Shown one piece after another: positions 33,420 through 43,322 of a stretch of 64,000 nucleotides of DNA. The notes under the pieces are model-generated. The model saw nothing but the letters and a program-made list of their open reading frames with translations. It had not been told where the DNA came from and ran no database searches. Source of the DNA: Marinobacter orientalis (lineage in GTDB: Bacteria; Pseudomonadota; Gammaproteobacteria; Pseudomonadales; Oleiphilaceae); NCBI RefSeq assembly GCF_004792665.1, contig NZ_SRZX01000001.1, positions 620,001 through 684,000 of the forward strand, given 5' to 3'. Every line of letters starts with the position of its first letter. The stretch's first letter is position 1. The position numbers and the translations under genes were made by a program.

Positions 33420-34057
33420 TGTTTCCCGGCCCTACCCTGCTGTCTGCCGTCACAGCCATCGTCGAAAGCGCCCTCAACCGCGCTCTGGAGTTGGACCCGG
33501 CCGGAAAGCAGGCACTGATGGCTGCCTTGACCGGTCCGGTGCAGTTTTCAATACTGCCGGTCAACCTTACGCTGGTACTGCAGCAGGCAGGGGGCCGGGT
33601 ACAGGTTGCCAGCCAGGCCGCAGAATCACCGGCACTGATGCTGACTGGCAGGCCCATGGCCTTTGCCGCCCTGGCTACCGGCGATGACCGGGTGTTCACT
33701 GAAGGGCGAATCCAGGTTACCGGTGACACCGCTCTGGCGCACCAGTTCCAGCGCGCCATCGACCAGCTCGATCCGGACTGGGAAGCGGCCATGGCCGCCT
33801 ATACCGGCGATGTGCCGGCCCACTTCATCGGCCAGCGTGTTCGCGGCGCCCTGGCCTGGAGCCGGCAGGCCTTCAGGTCCCTGAACGCCAATATCGAAGA
33901 ATACATCCACGAGGAAAGCCAGAGCCTGCCCGGCCGCCGGGAGCTTGAGGCCACCTTCACGGATATCGATCGGCTGAACCTGCAGACCGAACGCCTGGAA
34001 GCCAGGATCGAACGGCTGGAAAAAACCAATCAACAAGACCCGCCGGAGACGCCGTGA
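33419..34057 (+). CDS. ubiJ: Ubiquinone biosynthesis accessory factor UbiJ (SCP2 domain)
   Basis: A 212-residue protein with an SCP2-like lipid-binding domain (about 20-120) and a C-terminal coiled coil ([27 protein letters not shown] in parts). UbiJ with UbiK holds the hydrophobic ubiquinone intermediates in the Ubi complex under air. The gene sits between ubiE and ubiB as in Escherichia coli and Pseudomonas. Its start overlaps ubiE by 1 nt and its stop overlaps the GTG start of ubiB (GTGA). Confidence 0.93.
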   Translation: MFPGPTLLSAVTAIVESALNRALELDPAGKQALMAALTGPVQFSILPVNLTLVLQQAGGRVQVASQAAESPALMLTGRPMAFAALATGDDRVFTEGRIQVTGDTALAHQFQRAIDQLDPDWEAAMAAYTGDVPAHFIGQRVRGALAWSRQAFRSLNANIEEYIHEESQSLPGRRELEATFTDIDRLNLQTERLEARIERLEKTNQQDPPETP

Positions 34058-35703
34058 CGCGCCTGCAACGCCTGTTCCGCATTGCCTGGGTATTCTGCCG
34101 TTACCGGCTGGATATCTTTCTGCCGTTGGCGGAACTGCCACTCCCGTTGAAACTGTTTTTCCTGCTGGCACCCTGGCACCTGTTTCCGCAACCGAAGCTT
34201 GACCGGGGTGACCGCTTGCGACTGGCCTTCGAGGAACTGGGACCGGTGTTCGTCAAGTTCGGTCAGATCCTCTCCACCCGCCGCGACCTGCTACCGGACG
34301 ACATGGCCTTCTCGCTCAAAAACCTGCAGGACAAGGTCCCTCCATTCCCCGGTGAGGTCGCCCAGGGCATCGTCGAAAAATCCCTCGGCGCACCGGTGGC
34401 AGACCTGTTTGCGGAGTTTTCCCGCGAGCCCATGGCTTCCGCCTCGGTAGCTCAGGTTCATGCCGCCACTCTGCGGGATGGGCGAGAAGTGGTTGTCAAG
34501 GTCATACGCCCCGGCATCGAACGGGTCATCCGCCAGGACCTGGCACTGCTGTACATGATGGCCGGTCTGCTGGAACGGTACTGGTCGGAAGGCCGGCGCC
34601 TGCACCCGGTGGAAGTGGTGGCGGATTATGACTCCACCATCCACGACGAACTGGACCAGCAACGGGAAGCCGCCAATGCCAGTCAGCTGCGCCGCAATTT
34701 CGAGAATTCATCGCTGATTTACATCCCGTCCATTGACTGGGACTACACCCGCAAGTCGGTGCTGGTGATGGAGCGCATCTACGGCATCCCCATTGCTGAT
34801 GTTACCGCGCTACGGGAAGCCGGTGTGAACCTGAAGGTACTGGCGGAAAAAGGCGTCGAGATCTTCTTCACCCAGGTCTTCCGGGACAGCTTTTTCCATG
34901 CCGACATGCATCCCGGCAATATTTTTGTGGATGTCAGCAACCCGGCGGATCCCAGATACATCGCCGTTGATTTCGGCATCGTTGGCACCCTGGCCCCGGA
35001 CGACCAGAGCTACCTGGCCCGCAACCTGCTGGCGTTTTTCCGCCGCGACTACCGCCAGGTGGCGGAGCTGCATATCCAGTCCGGCTGGGTCCCCCCGGAT
35101 ACCAAGGTCAATGAATTCGAGGCCGCCATTCGCACTGTCTGCGAGCCGATTTTTGAAAAGCCGCTGAAGGACATTTCCTTTGGTCATTTCCTGCTAAGGC
35201 TGTTCCAGACTGCCCGGCGCTTCAACATGGAGGTGCAGCCACAACTGGTGCTACTACAGAAAACCCTGCTGAATGTTGAAGGGCTGGGGCGCCAGCTCTA
35301 TCCGGACCTGGACCTGTGGAGCACCGCGCAGCCATTTCTGGAAACCTGGATGCGTAAACGTATCGGGCCTTCCGGCCTGATCAAGTCCCTGCAGTCCCAC
35401 CTGCCGGCATGGATCGAACAATCTCCGGAAATGCCCCAACTGGTCCACGACGCCCTGGTGCAACTTCGCAATTCGGGCTCCAACGACCAGTCCAGCCGCG
35501 CTACACTGGAACTCATTCGCGAGAACCGTGCCCGTGCGGACCGGCGCTGGCGCCGCGGACTGGCCGCAGCGGCACTGGCTGGAGTGGCCTGGCTCAGTAT
35601 CGACCATGACCTGGTGACCATCGCACAGACCATGCCGGCCCATGGCTGGGTGTTGTTGGCCGCAGCTACCTGGCTGATCGCTGGCAGCGGACGAAAAAAC
35701 TGA
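34054..35703 (+). CDS. ubiB: Ubiquinone biosynthesis kinase-like protein UbiB
   Basis: A 549-residue atypical kinase/ATPase of the ABC1/COQ8 family needed for ubiquinone synthesis. It has the KxGQ motif ([11 protein letters not shown]), the Ala-rich nucleotide loop ([10 protein letters not shown]), the metal/catalytic segment HADMHPGN and AVDFGIVG with the DFG. The C-terminus holds two hydrophobic helices ([28 protein letters not shown]), which tether it to the inner membrane. Start is GTG. It is followed 14 nt later by hisI. Confidence 0.96.
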   Translation: MTRLQRLFRIAWVFCRYRLDIFLPLAELPLPLKLFFLLAPWHLFPQPKLDRGDRLRLAFEELGPVFVKFGQILSTRRDLLPDDMAFSLKNLQDKVPPFPGEVAQGIVEKSLGAPVADLFAEFSREPMASASVAQVHAATLRDGREVVVKVIRPGIERVIRQDLALLYMMAGLLERYWSEGRRLHPVEVVADYDSTIHDELDQQREAANASQLRRNFENSSLIYIPSIDWDYTRKSVLVMERIYGIPIADVTALREAGVNLKVLAEKGVEIFFTQVFRDSFFHADMHPGNIFVDVSNPADPRYIAVDFGIVGTLAPDDQSYLARNLLAFFRRDYRQVAELHIQSGWVPPDTKVNEFEAAIRTVCEPIFEKPLKDISFGHFLLRLFQTARRFNMEVQPQLVLLQKTLLNVEGLGRQLYPDLDLWSTAQPFLETWMRKRIGPSGLIKSLQSHLPAWIEQSPEMPQLVHDALVQLRNSGSNDQSSRATLELIRENRARADRRWRRGLAAAALAGVAWLSIDHDLVTIAQTMPAHGWVLLAAATWLIAGSGRKN

Positions 35704-35717
35704 TGGAAGTCATATAA

Positions 35718-36155
35718 ATGCAAGATCCGAAAGCTAGAGTCGGAAGAACCGACTGGTTAGAAGAAATACGCTGGAACGCGGACGGACTGGTGCCCGCTAT
35801 TGCCCAGGATGCCACCACCGGGGACATCCTGATGATGGCATGGATGAACGCAGAGTCCCTCAGGCTGACCGCCAGGGAGGGGCAGGCGGTTTACTGGTCC
35901 CGGTCACGGGGGAAGCTGTGGCGCAAAGGGGAAACCTCTGGCCACCAGCAGGTGGTTTCCGAAATCAGACTGGATTGTGATGAAGATGTGATTCTTCTCA
36001 AGGTCGAGCAGAAAGGTGGTATTGCGTGCCATACTGGCCGTCGCAGCTGCTTTTATCGCAAACTGGAAAACGGCGAATGGACAAGCGTGGACCCGGTGCT
36101 CCGGGAACCGGACGAAATATACGGCAACAGGCAGGAAGGTAATAGCAATGAGTGA
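35718..36155 (+). CDS. hisI: Phosphoribosyl-AMP cyclohydrolase
   Basis: A 145-residue enzyme for the third step of histidine synthesis. Diagnostic stretches: [31 protein letters not shown], the zinc/magnesium Asp cluster [14 protein letters not shown] and [11 protein letters not shown]. It is the monofunctional form; hisE follows as a separate gene and overlaps its end by 8 nt. This ubiB-hisI-hisE-tatABC order is typical of pseudomonad-like genomes. Confidence 0.97.
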   Translation: MQDPKARVGRTDWLEEIRWNADGLVPAIAQDATTGDILMMAWMNAESLRLTAREGQAVYWSRSRGKLWRKGETSGHQQVVSEIRLDCDEDVILLKVEQKGGIACHTGRRSCFYRKLENGEWTSVDPVLREPDEIYGNRQEGNSNE

Positions 36156-36477
36156 CGTTCTGGAACAACTGGCCCGGGTGCTGGAAGCCCGCAAGGAAGC
36201 CGACCCGGAAACCTCCTACGTTGCCAGCCTGCATCAGAAGGGGCTCAACAGGATCCTGGAGAAAGTCGGGGAAGAGTGCACCGAAACATTGCTGGCCGCC
36301 AAGGACGCGGAACAGTCCGGCGAAACCCGGGACGTGGTCTACGAAACCGCGGACCTCTGGTTTCACAGCATGGTCATGCTGTCGCGCCTGGGCCTGGGCC
36401 CAGGGGATGTGCTCGACGAACTGGCCAGTCGCTTTGACCTGTCAGGGCTCGAAGAGAAGGCCTCCCGGGGCAAATAA
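36148..36477 (+). CDS. hisE: Phosphoribosyl-ATP pyrophosphatase
   Basis: A 109-residue MazG-like enzyme for the second step of histidine synthesis (PR-ATP to PR-AMP plus pyrophosphate). The helix pair with acidic metal ligands reads [15 protein letters not shown] and [14 protein letters not shown]. The ATG at 36148 lies inside the end of hisI (ATGAGTGA), giving an 8-nt overlap and likely translational coupling. Confidence 0.96.
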   Translation: MSDVLEQLARVLEARKEADPETSYVASLHQKGLNRILEKVGEECTETLLAAKDAEQSGETRDVVYETADLWFHSMVMLSRLGLGPGDVLDELASRFDLSGLEEKASRGK

Positions 36478-36566
36478 CCGGACATACCTCTGAAGAGGAT
36501 TTCCGGATGCACCCCGAAGTGGCGTACAATCAACCGTAACAGAAACATAGAAACGAGGGTCCCGGC

Positions 36567-36812
36567 ATGGGCATCAGTATCTGGCAACTCCTAATCGTAC
36601 TCGGCATTGTTATTCTTCTGTTCGGAACCAAAAAGCTCCGCAACATTGGTAGCGATCTGGGCGGCGCCATTCGTGGTTTCAAGAAATCCATGAGCGATGA
36701 AGACAACAAAAAGGACGAAGACCAGGACGCTATCGAAGAAGAAGAGAATGCGGACGCCAAGCCCTATCAGGCCAGCGCCGAAGAAAAGCCACGGGACAAG
36801 TCCCACAGCTGA
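36567..36812 (+). CDS. tatA: Twin-arginine translocase subunit TatA
   Basis: An 81-residue pore-forming subunit of the Tat system, which exports folded proteins. It has one N-terminal transmembrane helix ([17 protein letters not shown]), the FGTKKLRN hinge, an amphipathic helix ([15 protein letters not shown]) and a charged tail. It starts the tatABC operon, 10 nt ahead of tatB. Confidence 0.96.
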   Translation: MGISIWQLLIVLGIVILLFGTKKLRNIGSDLGGAIRGFKKSMSDEDNKKDEDQDAIEEEENADAKPYQASAEEKPRDKSHS

Positions 36813-36822
36813 GACGGGCTGA

Positions 36823-37233
36823 ATGTTTGATATTGGCTTTGTCGAGCTGCTGATCTGCGGCGTCATCGCGTTACTGGTTCTCGGCCCCGAGCGTCTGCCC
36901 ACGGCAGCGCGCGCGGCAGGGCGCTGGATTGGCGGTGCCCGGCGTATGGTCAGCCAGTTCTCCTCGGAACTCGACCGCCAACTGAAGGCGGAAGAGTTGC
37001 GGGAGGAGCTGCGTAAAGCCGGCGATGTCGGCCTGGACGATGTCCAGAAGTCAGTTCGCGGCGCCCTGGATGAAGCCAAAAAGTACGAACACATGATTCT
37101 TTCTGAGGAGGAGAAACCAGCGCACCGGCCTGCTCCTGCCAGCCGGCGTGTTGACGAGCAGACAGAACCGGAGATCAAGCAGGACGAAGACTCCCGGAAA
37201 CAACAAGACAGCCCCCCGGATAACCGTTCATGA
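36823..37233 (+). CDS. tatB: Twin-arginine translocase subunit TatB
   Basis: A 136-residue protein. The first residues MFDIGFVELLICGVIALLVLG with the LGPERLP hinge distinguish TatB (Glu near the N-terminus of the helix) from TatA. A long amphipathic helix and polar tail follow. Together with TatC it binds twin-arginine signal peptides. Its stop overlaps the tatC start by 4 nt (ATGA). Confidence 0.96.
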   Translation: MFDIGFVELLICGVIALLVLGPERLPTAARAAGRWIGGARRMVSQFSSELDRQLKAEELREELRKAGDVGLDDVQKSVRGALDEAKKYEHMILSEEEKPAHRPAPASRRVDEQTEPEIKQDEDSRKQQDSPPDNRS

Positions 37234-38024
37234 CCACCCAGCCTGACGGCAAAAACACCCAAGGCCCCGACGAAACGCAACCGGAAATGCCACTGGTCGA
37301 GCATTTGCTGGAATTGCGCAACCGCCTGTTGAAAATGGTACTGGCAGTGATCATCTGCTTTGCCGCTATCTACCCGTTTGCCAACGAACTCTACCTGCTG
37401 ATATCCCAGCCCCTGCGGGACCTGCTTCCGGTCGGTCAGACCATGATCGCAACGGACATCACCTCGCCGTTCTTCGCACCGTTGAAGCTCGCCCTGGTAC
37501 TGGCGGTTTTCGTGGCAATTCCGGTGATTCTCTATCAGCTCTGGAGCTTCATCGCGCCGGGCCTGTATGCCCATGAGAAGAAACTGGCGTTTCCACTGCT
37601 GTTCACTTCTGTGGTCCTGTTCTACCTGGGCGCGGCGTTTGCCTACTTCGTCGTGTTCCCGCTCGTATTCGGCTTCTTCACTGCCATTGGCCCGGAAGGC
37701 ATTGTGGAACTGCCGGATATCACCAGTTACCTGAATTTTGTGCTGAAAATGTTCTTCGCCTTCGGCATTGCCTTCGAGATACCCATCGCCACCATCCTGC
37801 TGATTCTCACCGGCGCCACCACCCCCGAGGATCTTGCAGCGAAGCGGCCGTATATTGTGGTGGGCTGCTTCGTGATAGGTATGCTGCTGACACCGCCGGA
37901 CATTATTTCCCAGACCCTGCTGGCGCTGCCCATGTGGCTGCTGTTTGAACTGGGCATTCTGTTTGGCCGGCTTGCCAGACGCGAAGTGAAAGACGCGGAT
38001 GCCACAGAAGCCTCTGGCGAATGA
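37230..38024 (+). CDS. tatC: Twin-arginine translocase subunit TatC
   Basis: A 264-residue integral membrane protein with six helices, the signal-peptide receptor of the Tat system. Conserved parts: MPLVEHLLELRNRLLKM at the N-terminus (with the key Glu), PFFAPLKLALVLAVFVAIPVIL region, and the final PDIISQTLLALPMWLLFE. Its stop overlaps the rsmE start by 4 nt. Confidence 0.97.
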   Translation: MTTQPDGKNTQGPDETQPEMPLVEHLLELRNRLLKMVLAVIICFAAIYPFANELYLLISQPLRDLLPVGQTMIATDITSPFFAPLKLALVLAVFVAIPVILYQLWSFIAPGLYAHEKKLAFPLLFTSVVLFYLGAAFAYFVVFPLVFGFFTAIGPEGIVELPDITSYLNFVLKMFFAFGIAFEIPIATILLILTGATTPEDLAAKRPYIVVGCFVIGMLLTPPDIISQTLLALPMWLLFELGILFGRLARREVKDADATEASGE

Positions 38025-38740
38025 ACCTGGCGTTACTGTTCGCGGAAGACTTTGTCTGTGCTGAGCGGGCAGTGCTTACCGGCCGGCGGCTGACGCATCT
38101 GCGCTCTGTTCTCAAAGTCGCCGAAGGGGACCTGGTACCGGTAGGCCTGGCGGACGGCGATATCGGCACCGGCAGAGTTCTGCAGTTCACCGATACCGAG
38201 GCCGTCTTGCAGGTGGAACTTACTGACCCTCCGCCGGCACCGCTTCCTCTTACGCTGGTTCTGGCGATGCCACGGCCAAAAATGTTCCGCCGGGTGCTGC
38301 AGACCTGCGCGACCCTGGGCGTCAAGGACATCTGGCTGATTAACAGTTACAAGGTGGAAAAGAGCTTCTGGCAGACGCCCTGGCTGTCGGAGGAAAACCT
38401 GCGGGAGAACCTGGTGCTTGGCCTGGAACAGGCCCGGGACACCATTGTTCCGCGGATACACATCCGCAAGCTGTTCAAGCCGTTTGTGGAAGATGAGTTG
38501 CCGGCGCTGCTGAAAAACACCCGCGCGCTGGTCGCACATCCCGGCACCAGTTCAACCTGCCCGACCCATATCAACGGGCCAGCCACTCTGTGCGTGGGGC
38601 CGGAAGGCGGATTTATTCCCTACGAGGTGGATAAACTGGTCGAGGCCGGCTGCGAAGCCGTGCATCTTGGCAGCCGGATCCTGAGAGTGGAAACGGCGGT
38701 ACCGGTGCTGGTCAGTCGCCTGTTCGATGCTGGCGCCTAG
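38021..38740 (+). CDS. rsmE: 16S rRNA (uracil-1498-N3)-methyltransferase
   Basis: A 239-residue SPOUT-class methyltransferase for U1498 of 16S rRNA. The N-terminal PUA-like part holds RRLTHLRSVLKVAEGD; the C-terminal knot has LVLAMPRPKMFRRVLQTCATLGV and the SAM-binding GPEGGF. It ends the tat operon. Its TAG overlaps the stop of the convergent ubiI-like gene by 4 nt. Confidence 0.96.
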   Translation: MNLALLFAEDFVCAERAVLTGRRLTHLRSVLKVAEGDLVPVGLADGDIGTGRVLQFTDTEAVLQVELTDPPPAPLPLTLVLAMPRPKMFRRVLQTCATLGVKDIWLINSYKVEKSFWQTPWLSEENLRENLVLGLEQARDTIVPRIHIRKLFKPFVEDELPALLKNTRALVAHPGTSSTCPTHINGPATLCVGPEGGFIPYEVDKLVEAGCEAVHLGSRILRVETAVPVLVSRLFDAGA

Positions 38741-39957
38741 TCCAGCCCCATGGCTTGCGCGGCAATGCGATTCTTGATCGGGCCGAGCTGGTTCAGCCAG
38801 CGCATGCCGGTGTTGCGCAACCAGCGCACGCCCAGCTCATCACGGCCAAACAGCTGCTTGAAGCCCTCCATGGCCGCCATCATCGCCAGGTTTTCACCCT
38901 TGCGGCGACGCTGGTAGCGGGCCAGCACCAGTTCATTGTCAGGTGAGATGCCCGCCTTCGTGGCCTGTGAGAGTTCATCCAGCAGGGCGCGGACATCACC
39001 ATAGCCCAGGTTTGCGCCCTGCCCGGCCAGCGGGTGGATGGTATGGGCCGCGTCGCCCACCAGGGCGAATCCGCTGGCGATGTAATCCTTGGCATGGCGC
39101 TGGCGCAGCGGGAACGCATAGCGGTGCGAAACCTCTTCTACAGCCCCCAGCTCCCGTTCAATTGCGCTTTCAAGTTCCGCTTTGAAGGCACTGTTATCGA
39201 GCGCCATCAGGCGGCGGGCTTCTGCGGTATCCTGGGACCAGACAATCGAGCAGAAATGCTCGTCGCCGGATTCTGTCAGCAGTGGCAGGAACGCCAGCGG
39301 CCCGGTAGGCGAAAATCGCTGCCAGGCGGTAAAGCGGTGGCTATGGGCGGTTCGCACGGTGCAGACGATCGCCTGCTGGTCATAATCCCATTCACGGGTT
39401 GGCAATCCCACCCACTGGCGCAAGCGGGAGTTGGCGCCGTCGGCGGCTACCACAAGACCGGCACTCAGCGTGCGGCCATCCTCAAGCCGGATCCCTCGCA
39501 TAGTTCCGTCCTGCCACCAGCCGCTAACCCTGACGCCGTCAATCAATTCAACGCTGCTATCAGCGAGGGTAGAAAACAGCGCCCTCACAATACCGCGGTT
39601 CTCGATGATCGTTCCCAGCGCCGGCGCCCGCAGCTCTGCTGCCTCGAACTCAATGCGGCCGGTACCGTCGCCGTCCCAGACCGTCATTGTCTGGTAGGGG
39701 CAGTGGCGACCAGCGGCGATCTCATCCCACACGCCCAGTTGTTCCAGCAGACGCTGACTGGCGACAGAAATGGCACTGACACGGGGGTCAAAGTCTTCAA
39801 CAGCGGACGCTTCTCCCGGCGCACGTAGTAAAGCACTGCAGTCACTGCCCTCAACCAGGCCGACGTTCCAGCCCTGTCGTGACAGCCCCAGTGCCAGAGC
39901 GGATCCTGTCATTCCGCCGCCCACCACAAGAACGTCGAAGTACGTCTGTTTACTCAT
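38737..39957 (-). CDS. ubiI: UbiI-like FAD-dependent ubiquinone hydroxylase
   Basis: A 406-residue flavin monooxygenase. The start is the ATG at 39957 (MSKQTYFDVLVVGGGMTGSA), giving the FAD-binding GxGxxG. The second FAD motif is GDAAHTIHPLAGQGANLGYGD. In E. coli the order pepP-ubiH-ubiI encodes two ring hydroxylases; this gene takes the ubiI place, so C5 hydroxylation is the likely role. A UbiL/UbiM type cannot be excluded. It overlaps the ubiH stop by 8 nt, so the two are coupled. Confidence 0.88.
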   Translation of the reverse strand: MSKQTYFDVLVVGGGMTGSALALGLSRQGWNVGLVEGSDCSALLRAPGEASAVEDFDPRVSAISVASQRLLEQLGVWDEIAAGRHCPYQTMTVWDGDGTGRIEFEAAELRAPALGTIIENRGIVRALFSTLADSSVELIDGVRVSGWWQDGTMRGIRLEDGRTLSAGLVVAADGANSRLRQWVGLPTREWDYDQQAIVCTVRTAHSHRFTAWQRFSPTGPLAFLPLLTESGDEHFCSIVWSQDTAEARRLMALDNSAFKAELESAIERELGAVEEVSHRYAFPLRQRHAKDYIASGFALVGDAAHTIHPLAGQGANLGYGDVRALLDELSQATKAGISPDNELVLARYQRRRKGENLAMMAAMEGFKQLFGRDELGVRWLRNTGMRWLNQLGPIKNRIAAQAMGLD

Positions 39958-41230
39958 CGCTGCTGCGTTCCGTTGCAGTGGTTCCGGGAGTGCGGATTTC
40001 GGCGCGGCGACCGCCGAGGCCCATGGCCTGGCGGGCAAACCAGCGTTTGGCCCCCGGTAACAGATCCAGCCCCATCAGGCCGGCATCACGTGCGCCGGTC
40101 ACCAGAGGCAGATTGGTGCCAAAGAGCTGAATAAGGGAATCGGAAAACCGTACTGTTTGCTGCCAGTCCTGGCGGTGGCGGTTCTGATAGGCTTTCAGTA
40201 CCGACAGACTGCCCAATGGTTGCTGCTGGCCGGTTGCCAGGCGGAGCTGCTCTACCAGGACCATCAGCCCACGCAGTGCCAGGTTGAACCCCTGCCCGGC
40301 GACCGGGTGCAGCGCATGAGCCGCATTGCCCACCAGTACAACCCCGGGCCGCACAGACTCATCCACGGTTTTCAGGGTCAGAGGGTAATGGCTGCATTCG
40401 CCGATGCGGGCAAACCGCCCCAGGCGCCAGCCAAATCGCTGTTGCAGGCGCTGGCATTTGTCGTCGTCACTGAGGGCCAGAAGCTCATCGAGGGCTTCGC
40501 TATCGAGTGTCCATACCAGGGCCGCCGTGTTCCCCGCCCGGGTAGGTGAGCCATGGGGTAGCAACGCCATCGGGCCGGCGTCGGTAAAGCGTTCGTAAGC
40601 AGTGTAGTTGTGGCTCTGGCTCGTGGAAACGTTGGCGATCAGCGCATGCTGGTTATAGGCCTGCTCATTGACCCGGAATCCGAGTTTTTCCCGCAGGCCG
40701 GAGCGGCCGCCATCGGCCACCACTAGGCATTGCGCGGTCAGTTGCCGCTCGCCATCATCGGCACCAAGAGTCACTCGTACACCGTCCGCAATGGGCTGCA
40801 TGTCCGTCACTTCCGCTGGCGCCTGCCAGACCACATTGGTCTGCAACAGTTCCCGCATCAGGCACAAACCCATCCAGCGGTTGTCTGCGACATAGCCCAG
40901 GGCTTCCTGCTGGTGGTCTGCTGCGTTCAGCCGCGTGGCGCCGAAGTGACCCCGATCCGATACGTGGATATGACGGATCGGTGTGGCGTGTTCAGCAAGG
41001 CGCTGCCATAGCCCCAGCTCTTCAAATATCAGCCGCGAACCCCACGCCAGCGCTGTTGAACGGGCGTCATAACTGGGCTGATAACTGTCCGGCAGTGCGT
41101 CCGGGGACAGCGGAAATGTTTCCACCACCGTCACTCGCAATTGTGGCAGGCTTCTCGACAGCGCCAGGGCCAGAGTGGCCCCCGCCAACCCGCCGCCGGC
41201 GATAATGATATCAGTATCGTGCTGTTTCAC
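39950..41230 (-). CDS. ubiH: 2-octaprenyl-6-methoxyphenol hydroxylase UbiH
   Basis: A 426-residue FAD monooxygenase (C1 hydroxylation of ubiquinone). FAD motif DIIIAGGGLAGATLALALS; the second motif GNAAHALHPVAGQGFNLALRG has Asn where many paralogues have Asp in GDAAH, as in several UbiH sequences. Sits between pepP and the ubiI-like gene, 2 nt after pepP. The operon is opposite in direction to tatABC-rsmE. Confidence 0.94.
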   Translation of the reverse strand: MKQHDTDIIIAGGGLAGATLALALSRSLPQLRVTVVETFPLSPDALPDSYQPSYDARSTALAWGSRLIFEELGLWQRLAEHATPIRHIHVSDRGHFGATRLNAADHQQEALGYVADNRWMGLCLMRELLQTNVVWQAPAEVTDMQPIADGVRVTLGADDGERQLTAQCLVVADGGRSGLREKLGFRVNEQAYNQHALIANVSTSQSHNYTAYERFTDAGPMALLPHGSPTRAGNTAALVWTLDSEALDELLALSDDDKCQRLQQRFGWRLGRFARIGECSHYPLTLKTVDESVRPGVVLVGNAAHALHPVAGQGFNLALRGLMVLVEQLRLATGQQQPLGSLSVLKAYQNRHRQDWQQTVRFSDSLIQLFGTNLPLVTGARDAGLMGLDLLPGAKRWFARQAMGLGGRRAEIRTPGTTATERSSDE

Positions 41231-41232
41231 AG

Positions 41233-42555
41233 TCAGTCGGCCATCAGCGCTTCAATCGCGGGGATGGTTTTGGGGACGGCATCGGTCAGTACCCGGCAGC
41301 CTTCCTTCGTCACCACCACATCGTCTTCAATACGGATCCCTATGCCGCGCCATCGCTCATCCACGTCAGTGTTATCCGGCGCCACGTACAACCCCGGTTC
41401 AACCGTAAGTGCCATACCCGGCTCAAGCTCGCGCCAGGCGTCGCCCACCTTGTAGTCGCCCACATCATGCACATCCATACCCAGCCAATGGCCGGTGCGA
41501 TGCATGAAAAAGGGCTTGAACGCCTGCTCCTCAATGGCCTGCTCCAAGGTGGTGTCTTTCAGCAGACCAAGCTCAATCAGCCCCCGGGTAAGCACTTTCA
41601 GCGCGGCCTGGTGGGGGTGGTCCCAGTGATTGCCCGGACGGACTTCTGCTATGGCCGCGTACTGTGCTGCCAGTACAACCTCATACAAAGCCCGCTGTTC
41701 ATCGCTGAACTTTCCACTGACGGGAAAGGTACGGGTGATATCAGAGGCATAGCATTCCAGTTCACAGCCCGCATCGATCAGCACCAGATCACCTTCCTTC
41801 AGCGGTGCGCTGTTCTCGATGTAATGCAGGATGCAGGCGTTCTGGCCGCCACCGACGATGGAAGGATAGGCCGTGGAGCGGGCACCGTTTTCCATGAAGG
41901 CGTGGATCAGCTCCGCCTCCAGGTGGTACTCGTAGCCGCCCCTGCGGGCACGCTTCATGGCCCGTTTGTGGGCCTCGCAGCTGATTTCGCCGGCCCTCGC
42001 CATGACCTTGATTTCAGCTGCACTCTTGTAAAGACGCAGGTCATGGAGCAGGTGCTCCAGGGCAATGAATTCGCCGGGGGGATGGGCACCGGAACGAACC
42101 TTACTGCGAATGACCTTGACCCAGTCCATCACCTTGGTGTCAAAGCTCTGATCCCTGCCCAGCGGGTAATACACTCGACTGCGGCCTTCGATCATGCCGG
42201 GCAGGATGTCATCAATGTCGGAAATCGGAAAGGCATCGTCCAGGCCGAATGTCTCAATGGCACCCTCGGGACCCGCCAGGAAACCATCCCATAGCTCTTT
42301 TTCCGGATTGCGCTCCTTACAGAACAGCACTGACTCGCCATGCTCGCGGCCGGGAATCAGCGCCAGGACCGCTTCCGGTTCATCGAAACCGGTCAGGTAA
42401 TGGAAGTCGCTGTCCTGGCGAAACGGGTGCAGCACGTCCCGGTTCCGTACCCGCTCAGGCGCAGCCGGCAGGATGGCAATGCTGTCTGGCGCCATCCGCT
42501 CCATCAGCCGGCGCCGGCGGTCGTTGAATTCCCTGACGGGTATCAGTGAAGCCAT
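41233..42555 (-). CDS. pepP: Xaa-Pro aminopeptidase P (M24B)
   Basis: A 440-residue metallopeptidase that removes the N-terminal residue before proline. Catalytic domain motifs: LIDAGCELECYASDITRTFP (two metal Asp), HRTGHWLGMDVHDVG (His), TVEPGLY (Glu) and GIRIEDDVVV (Glu). The ATG at 42555 (MASLIPVREFNDRRRRLM) has GGGAGAG just upstream. The place between ygfB and ubiH is the conserved gammaproteobacterial one. Confidence 0.96.
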   Translation of the reverse strand: MASLIPVREFNDRRRRLMERMAPDSIAILPAAPERVRNRDVLHPFRQDSDFHYLTGFDEPEAVLALIPGREHGESVLFCKERNPEKELWDGFLAGPEGAIETFGLDDAFPISDIDDILPGMIEGRSRVYYPLGRDQSFDTKVMDWVKVIRSKVRSGAHPPGEFIALEHLLHDLRLYKSAAEIKVMARAGEISCEAHKRAMKRARRGGYEYHLEAELIHAFMENGARSTAYPSIVGGGQNACILHYIENSAPLKEGDLVLIDAGCELECYASDITRTFPVSGKFSDEQRALYEVVLAAQYAAIAEVRPGNHWDHPHQAALKVLTRGLIELGLLKDTTLEQAIEEQAFKPFFMHRTGHWLGMDVHDVGDYKVGDAWRELEPGMALTVEPGLYVAPDNTDVDERWRGIGIRIEDDVVVTKEGCRVLTDAVPKTIPAIEALMAD

Positions 42556-42582
42556 GATCTCTCCCACGGTAGATAACGTTCT

Positions 42583-43179
42583 CTAGTGCAGCGTTGGTGT
42601 TTTTGGTGACGGCTTTTCCGGCGGATTGAACTCGGTAAACACCGCAAGCGCACCCAGTCGCACGTATTCGACAATCTCCATCAATTGCTGCTCGCTCTCA
42701 TCGTCCGGTTCGTCATCATCGGCAACCTGGCTGATCGCCACCAGGTCTTCAATCAGCTCGCGAATCTCGTCCGGCGCTTGCCCCAGTGACTCGCCTGCCG
42801 ACAGCGCCATGCCCTCAAGAAATCCCCGCACCCAGGACGTCAGGGCTTCCAGGCGCTGCTCGATGGCGTAGTCGTCATCCGGCAACAAAGGCTGAAAGCT
42901 CATGTCGGTGGCCTTGAGAAGTTCCAGCGTCTGGCTGTAGGCCGAGACCATGAACTGCCGCAGATCATCCGATTCCTCGGTTGCTGTCGGGGGCAGGCCC
43001 ATGTGCTCGCAGACCATGGCCAGCCAGTCTTCCTCGTCTATACGGGCGCCGGCCGCAAGTCGCCCACAAAGAACCCCGTGAAGTTCGGACGGATGGCTGA
43101 AAGCCTTATGGGCAGTGAACATGTTTGCCCAGCGCTCGAAAGCTACGGCGCGGCTATTGGAGGTGTCAGTTTCGGACAT
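42583..43179 (-). CDS. YgfB/UPF0149-family protein
   Basis: A 198-residue, all-helical protein of the UPF0149 (YecA/YgfB) family. The run HPSELHGVLCGRLAAGARIDEEDWLAMVC and the motif VRGFLEGMAL/QAPDEIRELIEDLVAISQ are typical. In P. aeruginosa a homologue modulates ampD and beta-lactam resistance, but its general role is unclear. First gene of the ygfB-pepP-ubiH-ubiI operon. Confidence 0.92.
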   Translation of the reverse strand: MSETDTSNSRAVAFERWANMFTAHKAFSHPSELHGVLCGRLAAGARIDEEDWLAMVCEHMGLPPTATEESDDLRQFMVSAYSQTLELLKATDMSFQPLLPDDDYAIEQRLEALTSWVRGFLEGMALSAGESLGQAPDEIRELIEDLVAISQVADDDEPDDESEQQLMEIVEYVRLGALAVFTEFNPPEKPSPKTPTLH

Positions 43180-43274
43180 GAAACGGGACGGTCCTGTAAT
43201 TAATGAATGAAGGCTCTATCCTAGCATTCAGCCAGTATTAAGGCACTTGCCTCTTGATTCCGCCGAAGGAAAGG

Positions 43275-43305
43275 GTAAATTATGTTATAACATATCATTA
43301 TTTAC
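43275..43305. promoter_or_regulatory. Candidate Zur box upstream of the zinc protein gene
   Basis: An AT-rich palindrome centred on ATGTTATAACAT (43282-43293), flanked by GTAAAT and ATTTAC. The sequence TGTTATA-N-CATATCA is close to the gammaproteobacterial Zur consensus (TGTTATA-N-TATAACA). It ends 18 nt before the ATG at 43323. A zinc-replete repressor site is inferred from this and from the zinc-linked genes that follow. Confidence 0.7.
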
Positions 43306-43322
43306 CGGAGTGCCTTCCTGCC